From: Streptomyces sp. BK239
Lineage (GTDB): Bacteria > Actinomycetota > Actinomycetes > Streptomycetales > Streptomycetaceae
Direction: 5' to 3'
DNA: 64,000 bases
NCBI RefSeq assembly: GCF_004217285.1
Contig: NZ_SHKS01000001.1
Coordinates: 937,195-1,001,194, forward strand
Each line of letters begins with the position of its first letter. Position 1 is the first letter of the stretch. The translations under genes were made by a program, and so were the position numbers. Below, in pieces: positions 26,074 through 34,451 of this stretch. The notes beneath the pieces were generated by a model. It saw only the letters and a list, made by a program, of their open reading frames with translations, was not told the origin of the DNA and ran no database searches.

Positions 26074-27579
26074 TCACTGCGAGCCGCGGAACTCGGGCCC
26101 CTCCACGATCAGTCCGGACACCAGCGCACCCGACATGCCGGCGTGCGGCAGCCCACCGCCCGGGTGCGACCAGCCGCCCACGGTGAACAGGCCCTCCACA
26201 CCGGTGGAGTTGGACGGGTGCAGCAGCCGCCCCCCGGCCGCGGCCAGCGCCGGCGCCGGGACGGCGCCGCCCGCGGCGCCGGTCTCGTCCGCGATGTCGG
26301 CGGGCGTGCGCACCTCGCTCCACAGCAGGCGGTCCCGCAGCCCGGGGACGGCCCGCCCGGCGGCGTCGATCAACCGCTCGACGGCGTCGGCCGGCACATC
26401 CGCCCCCACGGGCACCACACAGCTGACGACGACCGCCTCATGGCCGGAGTCCGGCACCAGAGCCGGGTCGCCGGGCCGCAGCACCGTGACCGTCGGGCGC
26501 GCCGGCTTCCCCGCCGCCGTGCCGAAGAGGCTCTCCAACTCGCCCTCGCGGTCGTCGGTGTGCACCACCGTCCGATGGGCGGCGCCCTCCGGACGGCCGC
26601 CCCGCAGGGCCAGCAGCACGGTCAGACGACTCGGCAGGCCCGCCTGCGGCACCACCTCGCCGTGGGCGCGCGGCGCGAGCCCCGGGAACCCTCCCGGAGC
26701 GAGGACGAAGTCGGCCTCCGCGACCGTGCCTTCCCCCGGGCCGGACGCACCGGAACCGGCGCCGCCCTTCAACTCCACGCCCGCCGCCCGGCCGTCCTTC
26801 TCCAGCACCCGTGTCACCTCGGCGCCGAAGACGAACTCGACCCGGCGGGCCACGCACCGCTCGTACACCGCGCGGGCCAGCTCCCGCATCCCGCCGCGCA
26901 CGTACCACATCCCGAACGCGTGCTCCATGTACGGCAGCACGGCCGCGCTCGCCGGGGTGACGCGCGGATCCAGGCCGTACGCGAGCGCGTGGCTCTCCAG
27001 CAGCGCGGCGAGCCGGGCGTCGCGCAGCTCCCAGGCGCCGACCTCGGCCAGGGTGCCGGCCCGCCGGGTGCGCAGCAGTCGCTTGTGCGGGACCGAGGGG
27101 TAGGGCTCGCGCTCGCCCAGCACCGACCAGTCCGCCCACAGCGGCTCCTCCAGGAGCGGCCGGCGGGTGCGGTCCCATGCCTCCCGGGCCCGGACGAGGA
27201 AGTCGCCCCAGCGCTTCCCGGCGCCCGCCCCGAGCGACTCCTCCAGGGCGGCGACGACTCCCGCGCGTGAGGCGTTCGGCAGGGCGACCTCGACACCGTC
27301 CGCGAACACATGGCGTGCGGACGGGTCGACCTGCACGAGCTCGACGCGGTCCTCCAGCGGCTCCTTGCCCGTCTTGAGGAACAGGTCGCGCCAGACCGCG
27401 GGCAGCGGCAGCAGACCGGGCCCGGTGTCGAAGGCGAACCCGTCCCGCTCGAAGCGGCGCACCGCACCGCCGTACGTCTCCGTACGCTCGTACACCACCA
27501 CCCGGTGACCTGCCACGGCCAGCCGGGCGGCGGCCGCGAGCGCGCCCATCCCAGCGCCGATCACCGCAATCCGTGCCAT
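26074..27579 (-). CDS. Phytoene-desaturase-like FAD oxidoreductase
   Basis: A 501-residue protein of the CrtI/amine-oxidase superfamily. It begins MARIAVIGAGMGALAAAARL (FAD-binding Rossmann motif), continues with VVVYERTETYGGAVRRFERDG and FDTGPGLLPLPAVW, and ends with the CrtI-like segment FTVGGWSHPGGGLPHAGMSG. Such enzymes desaturate, saturate or isomerise polyprenoids and related lipids. No carotenoid synthase or prenyltransferase gene is nearby, so it may act on another isoprenoid. The start ATG at 27579 matches the Rossmann fold position; longer in-frame starts add only unstructured residues. Confidence 0.85.
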   Translation of the reverse strand: MARIAVIGAGMGALAAAARLAVAGHRVVVYERTETYGGAVRRFERDGFAFDTGPGLLPLPAVWRDLFLKTGKEPLEDRVELVQVDPSARHVFADGVEVALPNASRAGVVAALEESLGAGAGKRWGDFLVRAREAWDRTRRPLLEEPLWADWSVLGEREPYPSVPHKRLLRTRRAGTLAEVGAWELRDARLAALLESHALAYGLDPRVTPASAAVLPYMEHAFGMWYVRGGMRELARAVYERCVARRVEFVFGAEVTRVLEKDGRAAGVELKGGAGSGASGPGEGTVAEADFVLAPGGFPGLAPRAHGEVVPQAGLPSRLTVLLALRGGRPEGAAHRTVVHTDDREGELESLFGTAAGKPARPTVTVLRPGDPALVPDSGHEAVVVSCVVPVGADVPADAVERLIDAAGRAVPGLRDRLLWSEVRTPADIADETGAAGGAVPAPALAAAGGRLLHPSNSTGVEGLFTVGGWSHPGGGLPHAGMSGALVSGLIVEGPEFRGSQ

Positions 27580-27681
27580 GCCCGCGACTTTATCGGCCGC
27601 GACTGACAGTGACGGCCCCGGCCCGTTCCATCGGGCCGGAACGGGACGCGAGCGCTGTCGGCGGGTCGCCGGGCATCGCAC

Positions 27682-27739
27682 GGAAGCGCCGGTGCGTGGT
27701 GGCCACGTCCCCCGTGGGCCACCGCGCACCGGCGCTTCC
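27682..27739. terminator. Long GC-rich hairpin, candidate terminator
   Basis: Bases 27682-27704 pair with 27717-27739 over 23 positions, all Watson-Crick except one G-U, with a 12-base loop. There is no T-tract on either side. It lies between the TetR gene (ending 28029) and the flavoprotein gene (start 27579), both on the minus strand, so it may terminate the upstream operon or structure the flavoprotein leader. Confidence 0.55.
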
Positions 27740-28028
27740 TCGTGCTTCCCCCGTTTCCCCCGTTCCCCCGTTCGGTCGTTCCCCCGGGTCCCCCCGTGCC
27801 TCGCTCCCGCCGACCCGGCCGGCGGAAGGAGCGGTCCAGGACCGGCGCCGTTCCGCCGCCCCGTGTCGGCGGTGCCGGTGCCGTGCCCCTTCCCGTGCCT
27901 TTACTCTCCCGTCCCCGTGGACCCGCACCCATCCGCGCGCGTACTCATCTCCCCCACTAGGTACGCGTACTCAGCCGTGAGCGCTCATCCCCAGGGCGCA
28001 CGGGAAGGCGCCCCGGGAACCGGCCGCC
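27740..28028. other. Non-coding remainder of a 449-base gap
   Basis: No convincing gene. The base composition is pyrimidine-rich on the plus strand (repeated CCCCCGTT blocks at 27745-27780). Near 27937-27974 the element GCGTACTCA occurs twice, which on the minus strand reads TGAGTACGC; it may belong to the promoter of the flavoprotein gene. Confidence 0.5.
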
Positions 28029-28655
28029 CTACGGGCGCCCGCTGACCCGCCCCTGGAGCAGCCGGGACAGCGCCGCGTGGACGTCGTCCAGCGAGCGTTC
28101 CGGCTGGAAGGACTGCCAGTCCAGCGCGGCCACCAGGACCATGCCCACCAGCGCTGCCGCGGTCAGCTGCACATCGATCTCCTCGCTGAACTCCCCGCCC
28201 TCGATGCCCTCCCGCAGCACGCCCTCGACGACGGCCACCGCCTCCTGCCGCACCACCATCAGCGTGGACTGCCACGCCCGGTTGGTGCGCCACAGCTCGG
28301 CCACGTAGAGCTGCGTGAACGCCGGATAGCGGTCGATGAAGACGAGGCCCGCGCGGACCATCGCGTCCAGCGCGTCGACCCGGCTGCCGCCCTCCCGCGC
28401 GGTGCGCTCGGCGGCCTCCCGCAGCGAGGCGGTGAGCAGGCCCACCCCGTGCCGCAGCAGCTCCTCGAAGAGGACCGACTTGCTCGCGAAGTTGTAGTAG
28501 ACCGTGCCCTTGGCGACCCCGGCCCGCTCGGCGATCTCGTCCACCGTGGTGGCGGAGAAGCCCTGCTCGGCGATGAGGGTGACGGCCGCCTCGTAGAGCT
28601 TCTGCCGGGTGGCCTCGCGGCGGGTGCGGCCGCCCGGCGTGGTGGTGCTTTCCAT
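28029..28655 (-). CDS. TetR family transcriptional regulator
   Basis: A 208-residue repressor-type protein. The N-terminal helix-turn-helix is typical (KLYEAAVTLIAEQGFSATTVDEIAERAGVAKGTVYYNFASKSVLFEELL, key part VDEIAERAGVAKGTVYYNF). The C-terminal ligand domain is helical. It is the last gene of the ABC-like ATPase, YhgE, TetR operon, 50 bases after YhgE. A palindrome of TetR style lies before the first gene of that operon at 31820-31841, so autoregulation of the operon with release by an unknown membrane-active ligand is likely (inference). ATG at 28655. Confidence 0.92.
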   Translation of the reverse strand: MESTTTPGGRTRREATRQKLYEAAVTLIAEQGFSATTVDEIAERAGVAKGTVYYNFASKSVLFEELLRHGVGLLTASLREAAERTAREGGSRVDALDAMVRAGLVFIDRYPAFTQLYVAELWRTNRAWQSTLMVVRQEAVAVVEGVLREGIEGGEFSEEIDVQLTAAALVGMVLVAALDWQSFQPERSLDDVHAALSRLLQGRVSGRP

Positions 28656-28705
28656 GCCCCTGATTGTCACAGGTGCCCGGCTCGCCGGAGGGCGGGATCG
28701 CGTGC

Positions 28706-30790
28706 TCACAGGCTCAGCTCCGGGTGCAGCCGGTCCAGCGTCCACACCTGGCGCCGCCTCGCGGACAGCGCGGTCAGCGCGAGGGCGCCCGCGGTGAACA
28801 CGACGAGCACCACGCACGCGTGCCACACCGGCTCCAGGCCGCCGCCCGTGATGAGCCGACGCAGCGCGTCCACGACGTGGCTCATCGGCAGGTAGGGGTG
28901 GATCGCGTTGAAGAAGCCTGGACTGGTCTGCACCGGGTACGTGCCGCCCGCCGACGTCAGCTGGAGCATCAGCAGCGCGAGCACGAGGATGCGGCCGGCC
29001 GCGCCGAAGCGGGCGTTGAGCCACTGGATCAGCGCCGCGAAGCAGGCCGTCACCAGGAAGAGGAAGCCCACCGTCCCGGCGGCCCGCTCCATCCGCAGGC
29101 CGACCGCCCAGTGCAGCACCGCCATCAGCGCGGTCGTCTGCAGCACGCCGATCGCCACCACCGGCAGCCAGCCCGCCAGCGCGATCCGCCACGCCGAGGC
29201 GCCGGCGGCGAGCGCCCGCCGGTTCATCGGCGCGATCAGCATGTACGCCACCATCGCGCCCACCCACAGGGACAGCGGGATGAAGTACGGGGCGAACCCG
29301 GTGCCGTAGTTGGGCGCCTTGTGCAGGTCCTGGTTGGCGAGCCGCACCGGGTCCGCCATGACGGCGGTGCGCGCGTCGCGGGCCGGTTCGTCGTAGTCGG
29401 GGATCCGCTCGGCGCCGTCGTGCAGTCCGCCCGCGAGCTTCCCCGAGCCGTCGACCAGCTTGAAGATGCCGCCGTTGAGGTCGTCCGCGCCGGTCTTCAG
29501 CTTGCCGACGCCCTTGTCGAGGTTCCCCGCGCCGGTGTCGGCGGCGCCGAGCCCGGTGTGCAGCTTCTTCGCGCCGGCGGCGACCTTCCCGGCCCCCTCG
29601 TTCAGCTCGTTGATCCTGGCCACGGCGTCGGTGAGGTCCTCGGACAGGTTCGGGGCGCGGTCGGCGAGGGCCTGCGACTGCTTCTGGAGGATGGCGAGGT
29701 TCGCGCGGAGCGTCTTGAGGTCGCCGTTCTGGTCGGCGATGAGCGTGTTGACGTCGTCGGCTATCAGCACGACGTCCGCGGCCGCGTCCCTCGCCTTCTT
29801 CAGGTCGGCGCAGGCCGGGTCGGGCAGCACCGGGGTCTCGCAGCGTGCCGTGTAGACGCCGGCCAGCGTGTCGGCGGCCGTGTGCGCGCCCTTGGCGGCG
29901 ATCGGGGCGGACTTCACCAGCGTGGCGAGGTGGCCGCCGACCACCTGGGCGGAGTCCGCGACGAGTTGCGCGGTGTCCCCGATGGTCTTCTCGTTCTTCG
30001 CGACGTACGGCCCCACCTCGGCATCGATGCCGTTGACCTTGTCGGCCAGCGTCTGCGTGCCGTCCGCGACCTTGCGCGACCCGTCCGCCAGGTCACCGGC
30101 CCCCTTGTCGAGCTTCGTCAGCGCCTTGGCCAGCTTGTCGCTGCCCGTCTTGGCTTTCTTCAGCCCGTCGGCGAGGTCCTTGGAGCCCTTCTCGGCCTTG
30201 TCGATGCCGCCGGTCAGCTTGTCGGCCCCGTCGGCGGCCTCCTCGGTCTTGCCGTGGATGTCGGAGAACGAGATGAAGATCTTGTCGAGGAACGAGCGCG
30301 AGGCCTTCGTCGAGGCGGCCGTGCGCACCTCGCTGAAGACCGTCCGCGAGATCTGCCCGACGATGTAGTTGTTCGCGTCGTTCGTGCGGACCTGGAGGGC
30401 GCTCGTCTCGGGGGTCTCGCCGGAGCTGGAGGCGATCCGCCGGCTGAAGTCGGCCGGCATGGTCAGCGACAGGTAGTAGGTCCCGTCCTCCACGCCCGCG
30501 CGTGCCTGCGCGGCGCTCACCTCGTGCCACTCGAAGGTCGCGCTGTCCCGCAGCCTCTCGGTGATGTCGTCGCCGGCGGTGAGCCTTGTGCCGCCGACGT
30601 TCGCCCCCCGGTCGTCGTTGACCAACGCGACGGGGATGCGGTCGAGGCGTCCGTAGGGGTCCCAGAAGGACCACAGGTACAGCGCGCCGTAGAGCAGGGG
30701 CAGCAGCAGGAGGGCGACCAGGGCGGCGCGGGGGAGGCGCCCCCGGCCGAAGCGGCGCAGCTCAAGCGCGGCCAGTTTCGGGGAGCGCAT
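28706..30790 (-). CDS. YhgE/Pip domain membrane protein (ABC-2 type)
   Basis: A 694-residue membrane protein. One N-terminal transmembrane helix (ALVALLLLPLLYGALYLWSF) is followed by a large external region (~40-500) and five or so C-terminal helices (from ~515). The external part carries X-L-A-D/T-G heptad-like repeats (KDLADGLKKAKTGSDKLAKA, KVADGTQTLADKV) typical of YhgE/Pip proteins, related to phage infection protein and type VII-associated EsaA. The family is linked to export or membrane-stress resistance. Its start overlaps the ATPase gene by 29 bases, implying a two-component transporter. Confidence 0.9.
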   Translation of the reverse strand: MRSPKLAALELRRFGRGRLPRAALVALLLLPLLYGALYLWSFWDPYGRLDRIPVALVNDDRGANVGGTRLTAGDDITERLRDSATFEWHEVSAAQARAGVEDGTYYLSLTMPADFSRRIASSSGETPETSALQVRTNDANNYIVGQISRTVFSEVRTAASTKASRSFLDKIFISFSDIHGKTEEAADGADKLTGGIDKAEKGSKDLADGLKKAKTGSDKLAKALTKLDKGAGDLADGSRKVADGTQTLADKVNGIDAEVGPYVAKNEKTIGDTAQLVADSAQVVGGHLATLVKSAPIAAKGAHTAADTLAGVYTARCETPVLPDPACADLKKARDAAADVVLIADDVNTLIADQNGDLKTLRANLAILQKQSQALADRAPNLSEDLTDAVARINELNEGAGKVAAGAKKLHTGLGAADTGAGNLDKGVGKLKTGADDLNGGIFKLVDGSGKLAGGLHDGAERIPDYDEPARDARTAVMADPVRLANQDLHKAPNYGTGFAPYFIPLSLWVGAMVAYMLIAPMNRRALAAGASAWRIALAGWLPVVAIGVLQTTALMAVLHWAVGLRMERAAGTVGFLFLVTACFAALIQWLNARFGAAGRILVLALLMLQLTSAGGTYPVQTSPGFFNAIHPYLPMSHVVDALRRLITGGGLEPVWHACVVLVVFTAGALALTALSARRRQVWTLDRLHPELSL

Positions 30791-31796
30791 CCGCCGGGTC
30801 CTCCTTGTCGCCGGTGTTCCGGTCGTCGGTCTTCGGGTCTTCGGTTTTCGGGTCTTCGGTCTTCGGGTCGTCGTCGCCGCAGGCGGGGGTGTCTCCGGCT
30901 GTCGCCTCGGTCGTACCGGTGTCCGTGTCCGCCGTGTCCGCCGCGTTCTCGGGGGCTTCCCCGTCTTCCCCGGCCTTCCCGTCTTCCCCAGGTCCGTCCT
31001 CGGCGGCGTCCGTGTCGCCGTCCGCCTCGGGAGCCGCGGCCGGTCCCGGGTTCCCCGCCCCGGTCGCTCCGGTCGCTCCGGTCGCCCCGGTCGCGCCGGC
31101 CTCGCCGTCCTGGCCGGACGTGGTCACCCGGACCGCGTCCTCGGGTGCCTCGCCGCACACCGCCACGACCGTCGTCCCGGCCGCGGTGAGGGACGCGAAC
31201 AGTGCGCGCACGTCGGCGCGTTCACCCTCGGACAGCTTCAGGTCGGCGTCGTCCACGCCGAGCAGCCCCGGCCGGCCGACGAGGGCCAGCGCCACCGACA
31301 GCCGCAGCGCTTCCAGCCGTTCCAGATCGCGAACGGCCGTCCGCGCGCCCTTGGGCAGCGACTCCAGGTCGAGCCCGGCGGCGGCGAGCGCGTCGTCCAC
31401 GCGTGCGTCCAGCTCGGCGGCCTTCTCCGCGCGCGGGCGCAGCAGTTGCCGCACGGAACCGGAGAACCGCCGCTCCAGCAGCGCCCGTTCGCGCAGGTGC
31501 TCGCCGACGGTGAGGGCCGGCTCCAGGTCGGTGACCCCGGCGACATGGGCCAGGGCGCTGACCTTGCGGGCCGCGGCCGCCTGCTTGGGCAGCCGTGCCG
31601 TGCCCACCGTCGCCGTGCCCTCCGTGGCCTTCATCCGGCCGGTGAGTGCGAGCAGCAGGCTCGTCCGGCCGGACCCCGACGGCCCCTCGATCACGATCAG
31701 CGAGCCCGGCTCCGCCCGGAAGCCGACGCCGCGGAATGCCCACCCGCGAGGCCCGCGGAGCCCGAGGCCGTCGGCCGTGACACCGACTCCGTCCAC
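30762..31796 (-). CDS. Degenerate ABC-type ATPase with long acidic tail
   Basis: A 344-residue protein. Residues 1-225 follow an ABC nucleotide-binding domain but key motifs are altered: Walker A is GPSGSGRTS with Arg replacing Lys, no clear LSGGQ signature is seen (the region reads VRDLERLEALRLSVALAL), and Walker B ends GVDDADLKLS instead of hhhhDEP. The last ~120 residues are disordered, acidic and repetitive: ATG ATG steps and three DPKTE/D units. It is the first gene of the operon with YhgE and TetR. Either it hydrolyses ATP poorly or it acts as a regulatory partner. GTG start with AGGGGGAA upstream. Confidence 0.82.
   Translation of the reverse strand: MDGVGVTADGLGLRGPRGWAFRGVGFRAEPGSLIVIEGPSGSGRTSLLLALTGRMKATEGTATVGTARLPKQAAAARKVSALAHVAGVTDLEPALTVGEHLRERALLERRFSGSVRQLLRPRAEKAAELDARVDDALAAAGLDLESLPKGARTAVRDLERLEALRLSVALALVGRPGLLGVDDADLKLSEGERADVRALFASLTAAGTTVVAVCGEAPEDAVRVTTSGQDGEAGATGATGATGATGAGNPGPAAAPEADGDTDAAEDGPGEDGKAGEDGEAPENAADTADTDTGTTEATAGDTPACGDDDPKTEDPKTEDPKTDDRNTGDKEDPADALPETGRA
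30827..30870 (-). repeat. 15-bp tandem repeat coding DPKTE
   Basis: About three tandem copies of a 15-base unit encode DPKTE, DPKTE and DPKTD near the C-terminus of the ABC-like ATPase. The copies differ by silent changes, which points to selection on the peptide or older duplication. Confidence 0.7.
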
Positions 31797-31819
31797 AGTT
31801 CCCCCTGTGTCCCACCAAT

Positions 31820-31841
31820 TTGAACTGACTGGTCAGTGCAA
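31820..31841. promoter_or_regulatory. TetR-type operator before the ABC/YhgE/TetR operon
   Basis: The core ACTGACTGGTCAGT (31824-31837) is a perfect 6-bp inverted repeat with two central bases, and the outer TTG/CAA bases extend the dyad with one mismatch on each side. It lies 24 bases before the GTG of the ATPase gene and 130 bases before the divergent HEPN gene. Size and symmetry suit a TetR dimer, most simply the one encoded by the same operon. Confidence 0.7.
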
Positions 31842-31971
31842 AAACTAACGCGAACCTTCGCTCGAAGCAAAAGCCCAGGTCAGAACGGATTGTCAGTGCC
31901 ATACCCCACGATGGGCCCATACGGCACCCCGTATCGGGCCGTGCCGTCACACAGACGACAGGAGGTTCGTC

Positions 31972-32571
31972 ATGGCCAGCCACCCCGCAGCCGCCCACCG
32001 GCGCCGCGCCTTCGGCCCTGCCCCCTCACTGACCGGACCGGCGAGCGACGTGCACCCCGTGCTGCGCCGGACCACCGCCCCGCCCGCCGCCCTCGACCTG
32101 CTCGCCCAGGCCCGCGCCGGACTGGACGAGGCCGCCGTCCTCGAAACCCCCAACGAGCGCTACGCCACGGCCCACCTCGCCGCCCTGCGCACCGCCGCCG
32201 CCGTGCTCGCCGCGCGCGGCCGGCCCGAGACCTCGCCCAAGCGCCGGGCCCGCATCCGGAGCGCATGGGAAGTGCTCCCCGAGATAGCGCCCGAACTCAC
32301 CGAGTGGAGCGCGCTCTTCGCCTCCGGGGCCCGCCGCCGCGCCCGGGCCGAGGCCGGCATCCAGGGCGCGGCCGGCCACAGGGACGCCGACGACCTCATC
32401 AGGGACGTGGCGATGTTCCTCCGCATCGTCGAACGCATGCTGGTCCTTCAGCCGGCCCTGCCCCAGCCCCGCCAGGACGGACCGCAGCACCGTGAAGGCC
32501 CGCCGCCCCGCCCCGGCGCGCAGACGCACGACGCCCCGGGGGAGGGCCGGGGCATGCCGGACGCGGGATGA
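31972..32571 (+). CDS. HEPN-domain protein, SAV_6107 family
   Basis: A 199-residue protein. Residues ~45-155 form the helical core of the SAV_6107-like HEPN family (ALDLLAQARAGLDEAAVLETPNERYATAHLAALRTAAAVLA, then IRDVAMFLRIVERML); the tail is Pro-rich and disordered. Classical HEPN ribonucleases carry an R-x4-6-H motif; I do not see a clear one here, so catalysis is doubtful. There is no adjacent MNT nucleotidyltransferase. A very strong ribosome-binding site (GACAGGAGG) precedes ATG at 31972. It is divergent from the YhgE operon and shares the control region. Confidence 0.85.
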   Translation: MASHPAAAHRRRAFGPAPSLTGPASDVHPVLRRTTAPPAALDLLAQARAGLDEAAVLETPNERYATAHLAALRTAAAVLAARGRPETSPKRRARIRSAWEVLPEIAPELTEWSALFASGARRRARAEAGIQGAAGHRDADDLIRDVAMFLRIVERMLVLQPALPQPRQDGPQHREGPPPRPGAQTHDAPGEGRGMPDAG

Positions 32572-32592
32572 GACGGCGACCTCTGGCACCGT

Positions 32593-32628
32593 GGCGACAC
32601 CCGGCACCCCGGCGACACCCGGCACCCC
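32593..32628. repeat. 18-bp tandem repeat
   Basis: Two perfect copies of GGCGACACCCGGCACCCC, followed by a partial third (GGCGAC). It lies in the 238-base gap between the HEPN gene and the methyltransferase gene. Confidence 0.7.
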
Positions 32629-32809
32629 GGCGACGCATGGTCACCTCGGTGCCCCCTGGCGCCGTGCTGACCAGGTGCGGCGCTGAGGCGAGCGCCGCGA
32701 GGCAATAGGGTGGAAGGCGCCTGAAGCCTTCCCCCTCGACCAGGGCCGGGAAGGCGCCCCGTTCGCTCCGCCGCGCAAGAGGCGGTGCCGCGCCGAGGAG
32801 TCAACTGCC

Positions 32810-33631
32810 GTGTCGGACCCGATGCGCCCTCCCGCCCCCCACCGCCCCGAGACGACGTCGCCGCGCTCCGACTCCCGCCCCCGCGCCGCTCTCCGCACCG
32901 CCGTCGTCCGGGACGTCCTCCAGGACGCCCTGGACCGCCGGGTCAAGGCCACCGGGCGGGAGTCGCTGGACGTCCTGGACACCGGGGGCGGCAGCGGCCA
33001 GTTCGCCGTGCTCGTGGCCCGGCTCGGGCACCGGGTCACCGTCGTCGACCCCAGCCCCAACGCGCTGTTCGCGCTGGAGCGCCGCGCCGCCGAGGCAGGC
33101 GTCGCCGACCGCGTCCGCGGCGTCCAGGGCGACGCGCACGGCCTCTTCGACGTCGTCGAACGCGGCGCCTACGACGCCGTCCTGTGCCACGGCGTCCTGG
33201 AGTACGTCGACGACCCGGCCGAGGGCGTCCGCAACGCGGTGGCCGCGCTGCGCTCCGAGGGCGTGCTCAGCCTGCTCGCCGCCGGCCTCGGCGGAGCCGT
33301 GCTCGCGCGCGCCCTCGCCGGTCACTTCACGGAGGCCCGGCAGGCGCTCACCGACCCGGCCGGCCGCTGGGGCGAGAGCGACCCCGTGCCGCACCGCTTC
33401 ACCGCCGAACAGCTCACCGGCCTGGTCGAGGGCGCCGGCCTCGCCGTCGGCGCGGTGCACGGCGTCCGGGTCTTCGCCGACCTCGTGCCCGGCGTCCTCG
33501 TGGACACCGAGCCCGGCGCCCTGGAAGCGCTGCTGAAGCTGGAGGAGGCGGCGGCCGAACTACCCGCCTTCCACTCCGTGGCGACCCAGCTCCACGTCCT
33601 CGGCGAGACCCGAGGGGCCGAGGAGGCCTGA
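32810..33631 (+). CDS. Class I SAM-dependent methyltransferase
   Basis: A 273-residue protein with a Rossmann methyltransferase core: motif I VLDTGGGSGQFAVLVA, the acidic end of strand 2 in VTVVDPSPNALFALE, motif II GVQGDAHGLF and motif IV YDAVLCHGVLEYVDDP. The C-terminal part (FTAEQLTGLVEGAGLAVGAVHGVRVFADLVPG) resembles small-molecule methyltransferases. The substrate is unknown. GTG start with GAGGAG at 32795-32800. It is isolated, with 288 bases before the next gene. Confidence 0.88.
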   Translation: MSDPMRPPAPHRPETTSPRSDSRPRAALRTAVVRDVLQDALDRRVKATGRESLDVLDTGGGSGQFAVLVARLGHRVTVVDPSPNALFALERRAAEAGVADRVRGVQGDAHGLFDVVERGAYDAVLCHGVLEYVDDPAEGVRNAVAALRSEGVLSLLAAGLGGAVLARALAGHFTEARQALTDPAGRWGESDPVPHRFTAEQLTGLVEGAGLAVGAVHGVRVFADLVPGVLVDTEPGALEALLKLEEAAAELPAFHSVATQLHVLGETRGAEEA

Positions 33632-33919
33632 GTGACCGGTGGGGTGACCCGACAGGCACACGCTGATCAGCGACTTGGCCGCACATGGAGTACGCCACAG
33701 GCCCCCCGTTCGGGCGCTGTGCGCCGTATGATCGAGGGAGACCGCCCGGCATGACGGGTCGGCCGCCGGGGAATGGAACCCCCAGCGAGTCCGGGACGCC
33801 CATGGCGGGCTCCGGTTGGCCAATTGGCGCAGAGGGGCGGGTTTCACGGGGGCGATTCCCTGCCTATCCTGAAGGGACCCCCCGGGTCGCCCCGGCGACT
33901 GCACGATGAGGAGGACTCC

Positions 33920-34321
33920 GTGCCGCTCTCGGAGCACGAGCAGCGCATGCTCGAGCAGATGGAGCGAGCGCTGTACGCCGAAGATCCCAAGTTCGCGTCG
34001 GCGCTCGAGGGAAGCGGGCTGCGTACGTACACCCGGCGGCGGGTCTACCAGGCAGTCGCCGGCTTCCTCGTGGGAATCGCGCTCCTCATGGCCGGTATGG
34101 TCGCCAAGCAGGTCTGGCTCAGCGTGGTGGGCTTCCTTGTCATGCTCGGGTGTGCGGTGCTCGCCGTGACCGGCTGGCGCAAGGCCCCCAAGCCGGGCGA
34201 ACAGCCCGCCGGCGCCGCCGCCCACCCACGCGGTCAGGGACGGCCCAAGCGCTCCATGATGGACCGGATCGAACAGCGCTGGCAGCGCCGCCGCGACGAG
34301 CAAGGCGGACACGGCCACTGA
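33920..34321 (+). CDS. DUF3040 membrane protein
   Basis: A 133-residue protein that starts MPLSEHEQRMLEQMERALYA, the hallmark of DUF3040. Two transmembrane helices occur at about residues 42-62 and 66-84, followed by a basic, disordered tail (MMDRIEQRWQRRRDEQ). Homologues lie close to the division cluster in many actinobacteria, which suggests an envelope-related role, but none is established. The GTG start is fixed by GAGGAGGA at 33908-33915. Confidence 0.9.
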   Translation: MPLSEHEQRMLEQMERALYAEDPKFASALEGSGLRTYTRRRVYQAVAGFLVGIALLMAGMVAKQVWLSVVGFLVMLGCAVLAVTGWRKAPKPGEQPAGAAAHPRGQGRPKRSMMDRIEQRWQRRRDEQGGHGH

Positions 34322-34402
34322 TACCGGCCCCACGCTCCTGACAGCCGGCCCCGCAGCGCCTGGCCGACACAGGGACACCGGACATCGACAAGGGACATCG
34401 AC

Positions 34403-34438
34403 GAGGGGGCGACCACCCGACAAGGTGGTCGCCCCCTC
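34403..34438. terminator. Bidirectional terminator
   Basis: A 15-bp perfect stem (34403-34417 with 34424-34438) with a six-base loop separates the DUF3040 gene (plus) from the transglutaminase gene (minus), which converge on it. Confidence 0.8.
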
Positions 34439-34451
34439 ACTCGTGCCCGGA

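Noticed and set aside
30762..30785. LPETG sequence at the C-terminus of the ABC-like ATPase, like a sortase motif
   Set aside because: The protein has no signal peptide and no hydrophobic helix after the motif; only two residues follow it. It is a chance match in a low-complexity tail.
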